Assembly (NCBI GenBank): GCA_031292305.1
Contig: JARLHJ010000032.1
Coordinates: 1 to 27,596, forward strand
Origin: Candidatus Babeliales bacterium
GTDB lineage: Bacteria > Babelota > Babeliae > Babelales > JABDEC01
Direction of reading: 5' to 3'
DNA length: 27,596 nucleotides
Shown: positions 7,558 to 15,232 of the stretch, in pieces
Layout: each line of letters starts with the position of its first letter
Position numbering within the stretch: the stretch's first letter is position 1
The notes under the pieces: model-generated
Database searches by the model: none
What the model was told of the DNA's origin: nothing
What the model saw: only the letters and a program-made list of their open reading frames with translations
Position numbers and translations under genes: made by a program

Positions 7558-9297
7558 ATGAAGTTTAAATTGATTTTATTTTTATTAGGCTTCACAGGAG
7601 TATTGCTTTCAAGTGAAGTTCTTGTTTTAAAGCCAATAAGTGTTGCACCTAAAGTGCTTACTTTGAAACCAGTTGCAAAACCCGTTGCTAAGACTGTCGC
7701 TAAACCAGTTGTAAAAAAACCAGTTGCAAAACCAGTTCCTAAGGCTGTAGTAAAACCCGTAGTAAAAAAACCAGTTGCAAAACCAGTTGCTAAGCCCGTG
7801 ATAAAACCCGTTGCTAAGCCTGTCGCAAAACCTATTGTGCAACCTGCTTCTGTAGTACCTATTGCAAAGCCAATAATTGCAGACAAACCAATATTAAAAT
7901 GTACTGGTGGCCAAGTAGCAAATAGTACTGGCACTGCATGTATTTGCCCGATAAATGAAACTTTAGTAAATGGTGTATGTTGTGAAGAAGATTCTTATTC
8001 TGAAAATGGTAAAACATGTTCAACTTGTCCTGAAGGTGGCCAATTAAGTGAAGATGGTAAATCTTGCCCATGTCCGGATGATAAATATTTAGTAAATGGT
8101 ATTTGTTGTGATGAAAATTCTTATAGCGCAGATGGTAAAACATGTTCAGTTTGTATTCCAGGTGGTCAAGTAAGTGCAGATGGTAAATCATGCCCATGTG
8201 CTATTTCGGGTCAAATTATAATAGACGGTGCTTGCTCTTGTCCCATAGGGCAAGAAGTTGTGGGAAACAGTTGTCAGCCAATCGGTTGCCAAGGCGGAAC
8301 ATTAACTGGCAATACATGTAGTTGTGCAATTGCGGGTCAAGTACCTATAAATGGAGTATGTTCTTGTCCAACAGGTCAAACCCTAGTTAATGGAATATGT
8401 TGTAAAACTGGCCAAATATCTGATGGTAAAACTTGTAAAAATTGTACAGGTAAAGCGAGCGCTGACGGTTCTGCTTGCTTAGGCAAACAACAATCCAAAC
8501 CAGTTCCACCTTCAGCAATACCGTTTGCGATTTATAACAACACCTTTGATTCTATTAAAATTTTTACAGTGGCTATTGCTCCAGGTTATTATTACTCAAC
8601 AAAAAATTTCCCTTCAGTTGCAAGTGGTTTAAGATGCCCAATATTTTTACCAACTAATAGCAATGCAGATTACTCAGTTGTAAATAGTGCAGTACCATTT
8701 ACATTAAGTGGTCAAAGAACATATAAAGGAGCTTGGGCATGGAAAGCATCATATATGTGTCCATCTGTAAGTGATCCTAACTCGCCTTCATATTCTGCAG
8801 TTAGTAGTGTTGTTGTTGTTTATAGCGTCAATGGTCAATCAGCAAAAACAACTAAAGTTTTCTTGATAAATAGCAATATAGATAGTTTTGTTATCGCCTT
8901 TGGCAATAGCATGTACGATAGTTATAACAATCGTCTTCCTTTAGAAAATAGTATAACTATAGAAACAGCAAAACAGGCTGGTGGAACTATAGCGGGTCAA
9001 GCTGGCGCACAGATAACAACTTTGCCTTACATAGATCAAAATACAACGAATTTAGCGCCTTGTAGTGCAGATGGTATATCACCTTTAAACACTGCTTGTG
9101 GATGCACCAATTATCCAGATTCAAGCTTACCTTATGCAGGTGGAACATGTTCAAGGCTTGATTGGAGAAACAATAGTCCGCTTGTAGTGTCAGCAGCGGC
9201 AATGGGTGGAGATTCAGATGCATCGGCCGGGCCTATTTATCAAGATAGTAGTACCAGCACAGGCGGCGATATTCCAGTTGATCCTGCAGATAGTTAA
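7558..9297 (+). CDS. secreted protein: long KPVA spacer, EGF-like Cys repeats, beta-rich C-terminus
   Basis: This is a 579-residue protein with RBS AAGGA five bases before the ATG. A signal peptide (1-19) is followed by LKP-containing sequence and a highly regular K-P-V-A/K-P-V-V-K spacer (about 37-94). Residues 115-307 hold some 30 cysteines in short modules (ACICP, LVNGVCC, GKTCSTCPEGG, DGKSCPCP), with one exact tandem duplication of a 42-residue unit (130-171 and 172-213). Residues ~320-480 look beta-rich (IPFAIYNNTFDSIKI, SAVSSVVVVYSVNG) with few cysteines. The C-terminus has a few more Cys and ends acidic (PVDPADS). No second membrane segment is present. It is probably a surface or secreted adhesin-like protein; the fold assignments are by pattern only. 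Confidence 0.85.
   Translation: MKFKLILFLLGFTGVLLSSEVLVLKPISVAPKVLTLKPVAKPVAKTVAKPVVKKPVAKPVPKAVVKPVVKKPVAKPVAKPVIKPVAKPVAKPIVQPASVVPIAKPIIADKPILKCTGGQVANSTGTACICPINETLVNGVCCEEDSYSENGKTCSTCPEGGQLSEDGKSCPCPDDKYLVNGICCDENSYSADGKTCSVCIPGGQVSADGKSCPCAISGQIIIDGACSCPIGQEVVGNSCQPIGCQGGTLTGNTCSCAIAGQVPINGVCSCPTGQTLVNGICCKTGQISDGKTCKNCTGKASADGSACLGKQQSKPVPPSAIPFAIYNNTFDSIKIFTVAIAPGYYYSTKNFPSVASGLRCPIFLPTNSNADYSVVNSAVPFTLSGQRTYKGAWAWKASYMCPSVSDPNSPSYSAVSSVVVVYSVNGQSAKTTKVFLINSNIDSFVIAFGNSMYDSYNNRLPLENSITIETAKQAGGTIAGQAGAQITTLPYIDQNTTNLAPCSADGISPLNTACGCTNYPDSSLPYAGGTCSRLDWRNNSPLVVSAAAMGGDSDASAGPIYQDSSTSTGGDIPVDPADS
7666..7839 (+). repeat. KPVA/KPVVK low-complexity repeat
   Basis: About 58 codons made almost entirely of Lys, Pro, Val and Ala, with recurring words such as AAACCAGTTGCA and AAACCCGTTGCT in tandem. 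The synonymous codon variation between units (CCA/CCC/CCT, GTT/GTA/GTC) suggests selection on the protein composition rather than fresh DNA slippage. Confidence 0.85.
7945..8196 (+). repeat. 42-residue tandem cysteine unit, two copies
   Basis: Residues 130-171 and 172-213 of the surrounding gene align without gaps: both contain LVNG[VI]CC at the same offset, then [ED]E[DN]SYS, DGKTC/NGKTC, GGQ[LV]S and DGKSCPC. DNA is also clearly similar, so this is a relatively recent internal duplication. Confidence 0.85.
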
Positions 9298-9317
9298 TAT
9301 TTATAGGGGTTTTTTAA

Positions 9318-12300
9318 ATGAGATTATTTAAAGCTGTATTTTTTATAATAATTTTAGCAAATGCTGAAATTATATTTGCAACTTGCGGTGCTCCAGGTGT
9401 TACATGTAACCAAGATAGCGATTGTTGTGGATACTGTGATACATCAGCCTCTGCGGCCGCAGGTGATATATATTTGACAGGTACATGTAAAGGTCAAGCA
9501 CAATGCCCAGGGAATTTAATAATGGGCTCAAATGGCAAATGTGTATGTCCACCAAATCAAACTTTGCAACCAGGTGGTCAAATGTGCTGTCTTGCAAATC
9601 AAGTACTTGTTAATGGAAAATGTGTTTGTCCTGGAAATCAACAAATAGGGCTTGATGGAAAAACTTGCGTGTGTGATACCACTAAACAATATTTAGCATC
9701 AGATGGGAAAACCTGTTGCGCATTTAACCAAACATTTAATAATGGTGTTTGTAATAATTGCCCAGCGGGACAACTAAGTGTTAATAACGTTTGCGTTAAT
9801 AACACATGTCAAAGTGGATATATTGCAGCAGTGAATCAAAATGCACCTCAAAGAATAGTTTGTAGCCCACCACCCGTAAAATTTTGCCCTGATGATACAT
9901 TGTTGCCAAATAATATTTATACCAATCTTATTCCACCAATTTCAGACCCTACATATAATATGTGTTTATCATCTTGTAGTGCCCTAGGGCAATCTGGAGC
10001 CACCTACTTAAAAACTTGCGTTGCAAAATGCCCAACAGGAACAATTCCCTATTCTCTTACTGATGGCAGTACAGGCTCAGATTGTTACTTTCAAAACTCA
10101 ATTGAGGGAAGTTGTGGATGCATGACGATTGTGCCTAATGCGAGTGGCTGTAGCAAAGGAACATATTTTTTTGATGGTTATCCTGCAACAGGTACACCTG
10201 TTGACTTTGGTAAAAAATCAACAGTCTTTGGGGATATTGTAAATCAAAATGGTAAATCCGCTGGTATATGCGTACCATCATGTCCCTTGGGAACTGTAGT
10301 TTCTGCTAATGGTAATAGTTGTGTTGCCGCTACATGCCCAGCTGATTACAGCTTAGCACAAAGTGGCCCTGTGCCATGGTTACATGGTAGTGACAATAAT
10401 ATGCCTTATGATTCTTCGGATATAACTACAGGTGGTTTGAAATGTTATAAAATACCACCAGATCCGGGAGGCTTTGATTTGAGTGGTGTAGTATCATTTT
10501 TTTCAGACGCTTTTGATGACCTATGTGCTCAAAAAAACGTCGCAGGAACAATTTGCAAGATTGACAAAAATGGCTTAAATGTAGGAGCGGATCTACTTAA
10601 CTTTGGTAATGATGCTTATCAAATGGGTGTTGCTTTTGCAAATGATATTAACAATTGTCATGGCGATACTTTAACACAGTTTGAAGAGGTAGTTGGAGCT
10701 TCATCAAATAACACAGATTTTAATGTTAATTTTGCCTCTACTGGGGTAAATATAACTACAGATCAATCGGGTACAAAAAATAGCATAGCTACAACAGTAT
10801 TAAATGACCCTGGAACAATACCAGATGGACAATCTTTAGGAAAGTATGTACCACCATCACCTATGAGTGGAACATTTAATTTTACTAATAATACAAAAGA
10901 TACAATTACTATTAATTCTATTAATACTGGTAATTTAACAGGTTGTACTTTTAACTTGCCACTTAAAATAGCGGCTGGCAAAAGTGCAAGTCTTGGTTAT
11001 TCAAGTTGTTCAATCGGAACTTCCGGTTGGCTTACATACACAAGCGGTACTGGTTCTGGTGCAGTTAATTTTACAAATTTAACTGCAGGTGGTTGTTCTA
11101 GTATTTGGCAAGCTACTGGAACGCAGGATATCTATAATTCTGGTTATCAAATTTCACATGGTCAAAATGTTATGGGTAGTGTTACAACAAATCTATTAGG
11201 CAGTGGTCTTGGTGCAACAACTTTAAACGTTTTAAGCCAAATGGGCCAAGTAATTAATACGGTATTAACAACAGGATTAGGAATAAAAGTTCCTTGTCCT
11301 GACGCCAGATATAATTTATGTAATGACTGTTCTGCACCCAATGTTTGTACAAGTTTTGGAATGTGTTCAGATGGATCACCACCTATTTGTAAAGTTCAAC
11401 CAGCTACAAAATGTTCTGATGGTTCAAAACCACCTTGTAAAGATTCTGGTTCAAAAATAACAGACTTTACAAATTGCCCAGCTAAAGATAAAACTTTTCC
11501 TGATTGTGGAAGTGCAGATAACCCTTGCATATACCCACCTTGTGCAGATGGATCCAACCCGACAATAGATGCTAAAGGAAGGCCAATTTGCAAGGGATAT
11601 GGATATTGCCAAGATGCCAATTCTTCTGCACCTGTTTGTAAGGGCGCAGATCCAAATGATCCTTGGGAGATGTATGAAATAAATTCTATAGCACCATGTT
11701 TTGATGGCAAGGATCACACATGTGCCGATAAATCTAAGCCAGCATGTATAGATAATAAATATGAATTAACTGCTGCTGCACCTTGGGGTGCTATTCATCA
11801 ATTTGTTGGTCCAATATTTCAAGAATTTGATAAAAGTTGCTGTGACGGTTACCTAGGAATGAGTATTGACGTGATTCTTGGTGTAGTAGGGCCTGGATGG
11901 GCACCTTTTGTAAATCCATTGGACCCTGATCCACCAGCAGAAGGTTCAACAAGTGGGCTAGTAACTATTAATACGGCAGAGGGTCCACAGCAAGTAAACG
12001 TTGTAACAAGCGCTTTTAATAATATTGATTATATTTGTAAAAATAATGGTAAGGAATTACCAACTACAAATGTTTTAACTGGGACACTTAAAATAGAAAT
12101 TACTGACAAAGATAGCTCTAAGCCGAGCGTGTCTTTTACCACGCAACCTTTTGCGTTTTATTATGGTGATAATTTAGAAGTGCATGTTGATCCTACAAAT
12201 GCAGGTGTATCTATTTATAGAGCAGATGCTGCTACAAATAATCAATTATACTTAGTAAATTGCGGGTCTAATGTCCTTCCGGGGTATACAACTGAAATAA

Positions 12301-12425
12301 ATTGTGGATGTAATGTAAATGGAAAACCAGGACAAATTAATTCTGCAGGCAGTGATTGTACTGGCGTTGCAGATACTACTTTAGTACAAGGTCCACAAGT
12401 GTCTATTGCAGGACCACAAAAATAA
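9318..12425 (+). CDS. very large secreted Cys-rich multidomain protein, knottin-like N-terminus
   Basis: This is a 1035-residue protein with a signal peptide (about 1-21) but no K/P spacer. The mature N-terminus reads TCGAPGVTCNQDSDCCGYC, giving C23-x6-C-x5-CC-x2-C-x16-C, close to an inhibitor-cystine-knot pattern. Then come EGF/TNFR-like strings (to ~170), a long mixed region with scattered Cys, a beta-rich domain (about 515-600, TFNFTNNTKDTITI and IAAGKSASLGYSS), a set of C-x-DGS-x-P-x-C modules (about 680-820; KCSDGSKPPC, PCADGSNP), and a beta-rich C-terminus with final cysteines (INCGCNVNG). No second membrane segment. Its size and many disulfides point to an extracellular or surface protein. 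The start follows TAGGGG weakly spaced; the next gene's RBS overlaps its stop codon. The family is unknown. Confidence 0.85.
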   Translation: MRLFKAVFFIIILANAEIIFATCGAPGVTCNQDSDCCGYCDTSASAAAGDIYLTGTCKGQAQCPGNLIMGSNGKCVCPPNQTLQPGGQMCCLANQVLVNGKCVCPGNQQIGLDGKTCVCDTTKQYLASDGKTCCAFNQTFNNGVCNNCPAGQLSVNNVCVNNTCQSGYIAAVNQNAPQRIVCSPPPVKFCPDDTLLPNNIYTNLIPPISDPTYNMCLSSCSALGQSGATYLKTCVAKCPTGTIPYSLTDGSTGSDCYFQNSIEGSCGCMTIVPNASGCSKGTYFFDGYPATGTPVDFGKKSTVFGDIVNQNGKSAGICVPSCPLGTVVSANGNSCVAATCPADYSLAQSGPVPWLHGSDNNMPYDSSDITTGGLKCYKIPPDPGGFDLSGVVSFFSDAFDDLCAQKNVAGTICKIDKNGLNVGADLLNFGNDAYQMGVAFANDINNCHGDTLTQFEEVVGASSNNTDFNVNFASTGVNITTDQSGTKNSIATTVLNDPGTIPDGQSLGKYVPPSPMSGTFNFTNNTKDTITINSINTGNLTGCTFNLPLKIAAGKSASLGYSSCSIGTSGWLTYTSGTGSGAVNFTNLTAGGCSSIWQATGTQDIYNSGYQISHGQNVMGSVTTNLLGSGLGATTLNVLSQMGQVINTVLTTGLGIKVPCPDARYNLCNDCSAPNVCTSFGMCSDGSPPICKVQPATKCSDGSKPPCKDSGSKITDFTNCPAKDKTFPDCGSADNPCIYPPCADGSNPTIDAKGRPICKGYGYCQDANSSAPVCKGADPNDPWEMYEINSIAPCFDGKDHTCADKSKPACIDNKYELTAAAPWGAIHQFVGPIFQEFDKSCCDGYLGMSIDVILGVVGPGWAPFVNPLDPDPPAEGSTSGLVTINTAEGPQQVNVVTSAFNNIDYICKNNGKELPTTNVLTGTLKIEITDKDSSKPSVSFTTQPFAFYYGDNLEVHVDPTNAGVSIYRADAATNNQLYLVNCGSNVLPGYTTEINCGCNVNGKPGQINSAGSDCTGVADTTLVQGPQVSIAGPQK

Positions 12426-12433
12426 GGAATTTT

Positions 12434-13090
12434 ATGAAAAGCATTAAAAGTTTAATTTTTGTAGTTTCTATTTTAGCTATAAACAACTTATGCAGTAATA
12501 CAAAAAGCTTTGTTATTAAAAATCTAAAAGCACAAAATGGTAGCGTAAAAGCTACACTTACAATTACAGGGAGCTATTCAAATACGTCAGAGGAAAATTT
12601 CCAATGTAGCCAGAATATGACGAATGTAAAACCATTAACACAAAGTTTTGCAATTGCAAAACTTACTGCAACCAATAAAACAAATGCTGTAATCACCACG
12701 CCTAAGCCAGCTACTACTGCTACAACGGTAAAGCCAGCTGCTACAACTGTAAAACCGAAGCCGGTTGCTACAGCTGTAAAGCCAGCAACAACCCCTATAA
12801 AACTTTTACCAACAAAACCACAGGCAGCACCTGTTACAGCTGTTATAAAACCAAAGGCTACTGCAGCAGGAGCTAAACCAGTAATCCAGACAAAGTCTTT
12901 ACCGAAAAAACCTGTTGCAAAGCCTAAGGCAAAACCAAAAAAACCTGTTGTAAAACCAAAACCCGTTGCAAAACCTGTAGTTTTAAAATTACAGCCAGCA
13001 AAGCCTAAGCAGGTAGTTTTAAAACCCATAGTAGTAAAGCCGGCAGTTAAAAAACCTTTAGTGCTAACCCTGAAACCTGAAAATGAATAA
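12434..13090 (+). CDS. secreted protein with long C-terminal Lys/Pro-rich tail
   Basis: The ATG at 12434 is chosen: it follows TAAGGA (overlapping the upstream stop) by five bases and starts a signal peptide (MKSIKSLIFVVSILAI). Any earlier start in this frame lies inside the upstream gene. Length 218 residues. After the signal comes a short region (about 26-75) with a beta-like SFVIKNLKAQNGSVKATLTI and one cysteine, then ~140 residues of Lys/Pro/Ala/Thr/Val repeats reaching the C-terminus (TTVKPAATTVKPK, KPKAKPKKPVVKPK, ending LVLTLKPENE). The LTLKP word resembles the one found after the signal peptides of other proteins here, but it sits at the C-terminal end. It might link surface structures or bind a polyanion; that is inference. 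Confidence 0.8.
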   Translation: MKSIKSLIFVVSILAINNLCSNTKSFVIKNLKAQNGSVKATLTITGSYSNTSEENFQCSQNMTNVKPLTQSFAIAKLTATNKTNAVITTPKPATTATTVKPAATTVKPKPVATAVKPATTPIKLLPTKPQAAPVTAVIKPKATAAGAKPVIQTKSLPKKPVAKPKAKPKKPVVKPKPVAKPVVLKLQPAKPKQVVLKPIVVKPAVKKPLVLTLKPENE

Positions 13091-13122
13091 AAGGGAATTG
13101 CAGTAAAATTAATTACAAACTG

Positions 13123-13152
13123 TTGATTTTTTTAAATAAAATTTGCTAAAAT
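13123..13152 (+). promoter_or_regulatory. promoter with extended -10 upstream of the 656-aa gene
   Basis: TTGATT (13123-13128), an 18-base spacer, then TGCTAAAAT whose TAAAAT (13147-13152) is a good extended -10. It lies in the 102-base gap, ~40 bases upstream of the GTG start, and would begin a new transcript within the array. Confidence 0.55.
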
Positions 13153-13192
13153 GTGATTAGGATACGATTTTTAATAAAAAAAGGAGTTTGCA

Positions 13193-15163
13193 GTGAAGAT
13201 AATAAAAATAGGACAAATGATTTTAATATTATTATTTTTTAGTAATAATATGCTAATTGATGGTATAACTTTAAAGCCAGTAGTTGCTAAAAAACCAGTT
13301 GCAGCAGCAACAAAGGCCAAACCAAAGGCAACGCCGGCACTTAAGCTGGTACCTAAGGCAGCACCCAAGGCAGCTCCTAAAGTAGCTCCAAAGGCAGCGC
13401 CTAAAGCAACTCCTAAGGCAACGCCTGCGGCAACTCCGAAGGCAGTTCCTAAGGCAACTCCAACTCCAGATTTAACTACACAAATTAACACTTGTTTAGC
13501 AGGATTAATGCCAGGTGGACTAAAAACTCCACAAACAGCTGCACAGAAAGCTACCTGTAATACTCAATTTAAATCTTGCGCCGCAGCAGCCGTAGCTGGT
13601 TCTAAAGCTCAAAAAGCACAAACAGCGGCTCAAAAAACAGCATGTTCTGGATTTGTAACAAATTGTAATCAAGCAGAAAAATATTATTCAACCTGTAAGG
13701 CTTTAAATCTCACAACTGCTACTGCGACACAAAAATCCCAATGTCAAACAATTCAGGCATTGTACGCACCTTGTATAGCTGCAGGAATAAAACCAGTTGC
13801 ACCAACAGTTGCACCTACGCCGGGATTTGTATCAAGTGGAACAACTACAACTGCAACAACAGCAGCAAGTGCAACAAAGGCGCCACAAGAAGATCCTGGA
13901 AGAGTAAATACTTTACAATGTAAAATAAATACTTGTACATCTAAATATTATCAACCTACAGGTCCAAATGATCCAACGCCTGCTGGACTAAATCCAGATG
14001 CGACAAAATATTCAAATTGCGTTGCTTTTGCAAATGGAACTTTCTGTAACACTTATTCTTCATCTAAGCAAGGATTAACTCCTGCAGAATCTACAGGTTG
14101 TAAGCAATTAGCATGTACTAGTCAGTATTATGTACCCACAGGTGCAAGTGATACAACTCCTGCGGGAAAAACTCCTAATGCAACAAAATTAAAAACTTGT
14201 CAGACTTATGCAAAATCTAATTATTGCCAAGCTAATAAAGCGTCATTAACTGGTGATAATAAAGAAATTTGTACTTTATTATCAGGACCAGTGCCTTTAC
14301 CTAGCAATGGTGCTTCATTAGGTTGTCCAGAAATAACAGCTGATTCTAGTATTAATGGTGCTGGAGATATTTGTGCAGCGCAAGCATATTGCATAGTAGA
14401 TTCGTGCCAAAGTGCAAATCCAATTTTACAAGATAATAATGATGCAAAGGCTTGTTTAACTACTTGTCAAGTAGCTAAAGATAATGACTATGCTGATCCA
14501 CAAAGAATACTTAATACAGCTGCAGTTACGGCTTGTAATGCTGCAATATCGGCAGCAGCAATACCACCTGGACCATCACTTACAGATCAAATAATTAAAT
14601 ATGGCGGTGCAGCGAGTATGGCATTGATGACTGGTGCTTTAGTTTATGACAAACTTAAGGGTGAAAAGAAACTTTCACCTGGAGAGAAAGCTGGAGAAAA
14701 GCCACCAGCAGCAGAAAAAGCTCCAATTGAAGCCGAAGCACCACCACCACCAGCAGAATATGAACTTGGCGCTACAGATGTTCCTAACCGACCACCAGTA
14801 GAAGATGGCTTAGGCTCAGCTGAAGGCGGTCTAGACGGCGCATCAGGATTAGAAGGCGCATCAGGACTAGAAGGTGCATCAGGACTAGAAGGCGCATCAG
14901 GCGGTATGGGCGCAGGCAGTGCATCAGGACTAGAAGGCGCAGCAGGCGCAGAAGGTGGACTGTCGGGCGGTATGGGCGGTGGAGCCGCAGCCGGTGAAGC
15001 AACTAATCTTGAGGGAGTGGCTACTACAGCAGAAAAAGGGATTATGTATGAAGGTGAATTAGTCACAATTGCTGAATTAGAAAGCATGGGAAAATCTGTC
15101 CAAGAGATCGAAGAATTAGAACGATTGGCTACAGCGGAAAGAGCAGCAGGAGAGGTACTATAA
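13193..15163 (+). CDS. envelope protein: K/P/A spacer, helical Cys repeats, Gly-rich tail
   Basis: GTG start at 13193, six bases after AAGGAG. Length 656 residues. The signal peptide (about 1-25) is followed by ITLKPVVAKKPVA and a K/A/P spacer with PKAAPKAAPKVAPKAAPKAT (to ~95). A first Cys region (about 100-200) contains CNTQFKSC, matching the C-x6-C pattern in the gene at 1786. Two tandem ~60-residue repeats follow (243-302 and 303-361; CTSKYYQPTG and CTSQYYVPTG), then further Cys pairs. A short hydrophobic segment (about 471-487) may cross the membrane. The tail has a proline-rich part, GLEGAS repeats (about 549-590) and a helical acidic end (IAELESMGKSVQEIEELE). An ATG at codon 9 is an alternative start. 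The family is unknown. Confidence 0.82.
   Translation: MKIIKIGQMILILLFFSNNMLIDGITLKPVVAKKPVAAATKAKPKATPALKLVPKAAPKAAPKVAPKAAPKATPKATPAATPKAVPKATPTPDLTTQINTCLAGLMPGGLKTPQTAAQKATCNTQFKSCAAAAVAGSKAQKAQTAAQKTACSGFVTNCNQAEKYYSTCKALNLTTATATQKSQCQTIQALYAPCIAAGIKPVAPTVAPTPGFVSSGTTTTATTAASATKAPQEDPGRVNTLQCKINTCTSKYYQPTGPNDPTPAGLNPDATKYSNCVAFANGTFCNTYSSSKQGLTPAESTGCKQLACTSQYYVPTGASDTTPAGKTPNATKLKTCQTYAKSNYCQANKASLTGDNKEICTLLSGPVPLPSNGASLGCPEITADSSINGAGDICAAQAYCIVDSCQSANPILQDNNDAKACLTTCQVAKDNDYADPQRILNTAAVTACNAAISAAAIPPGPSLTDQIIKYGGAASMALMTGALVYDKLKGEKKLSPGEKAGEKPPAAEKAPIEAEAPPPPAEYELGATDVPNRPPVEDGLGSAEGGLDGASGLEGASGLEGASGLEGASGGMGAGSASGLEGAAGAEGGLSGGMGGGAAAGEATNLEGVATTAEKGIMYEGELVTIAELESMGKSVQEIEELERLATAERAAGEVL
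13919..14275 (+). repeat. ~60-residue tandem Cys repeat, two copies
   Basis: Residues 243-302 and 303-361 of the surrounding gene share C-x4/5-CTS[KQ]YY-x-PTG, a TPAG turn, [PD]AT/NATK, and later cysteines at matching positions (SNCVAFANGTFC against KTCQTYAKSNYC). This is a clear internal duplication of a four-Cys, probably helical hairpin module. Confidence 0.85.
14837..14905 (+). repeat. 18-bp tandem repeat encoding GASGLE
   Basis: Units of GGCGCATCAGGACTAGAA (one with ATT for ACT, one with GGTGCA) run in tandem from 14837: three full copies and a partial fourth, with a further degenerate copy near 14920. They encode the G-A-S-G-L-E stretch in the C-terminal tail. High identity between units suggests recent slippage or recombination and possible length variation. 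This is one of the least AT-rich segments of the window. Confidence 0.88.
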
Positions 15164-15177
15164 AGAATATATTAACT

Positions 15178-15214
15178 CAGCTAAACGCAACATCAAATAT
15201 GTTGCGTTTAGCTG
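15178..15214 (+). promoter_or_regulatory. perfect 16-bp hairpin between two array genes
   Basis: CAGCTAAACGCAACAT (15178-15193) and ATGTTGCGTTTAGCTG (15199-15214) are exact reverse complements separated by a five-base loop. It starts 15 bases after the stop at 15163 and ends 18 bases before the ATG at 15233, just ahead of its AAAAGGA site. No T-run follows, so it is not a standard intrinsic terminator; an RNA-stability or 5'-leader element, or a protein-binding palindrome, is equally possible. Confidence 0.7.
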
Positions 15215-15232
15215 GATATAAAAAGGATTATT

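Noticed and set aside
7666-7839. CRISPR-like or satellite DNA array
   Set aside because: Repeats are short, in frame, with synonymous variation and no unique spacers; they encode a protein spacer.
12356-12433. N-terminal extension of the gene at 12434
   Set aside because: It lies inside the end of the upstream gene and would hide the signal peptide; TAAGGA marks the ATG at 12434.
12574-13029. Long antisense open frames opposite the K/P/A/V repeats (also about 5979-6353, 7542-7934, 13171-13491)
   Set aside because: They are shadows of low-complexity coding sequence, with Gly/Phe/Ala/Thr-rich translations and no RBS.
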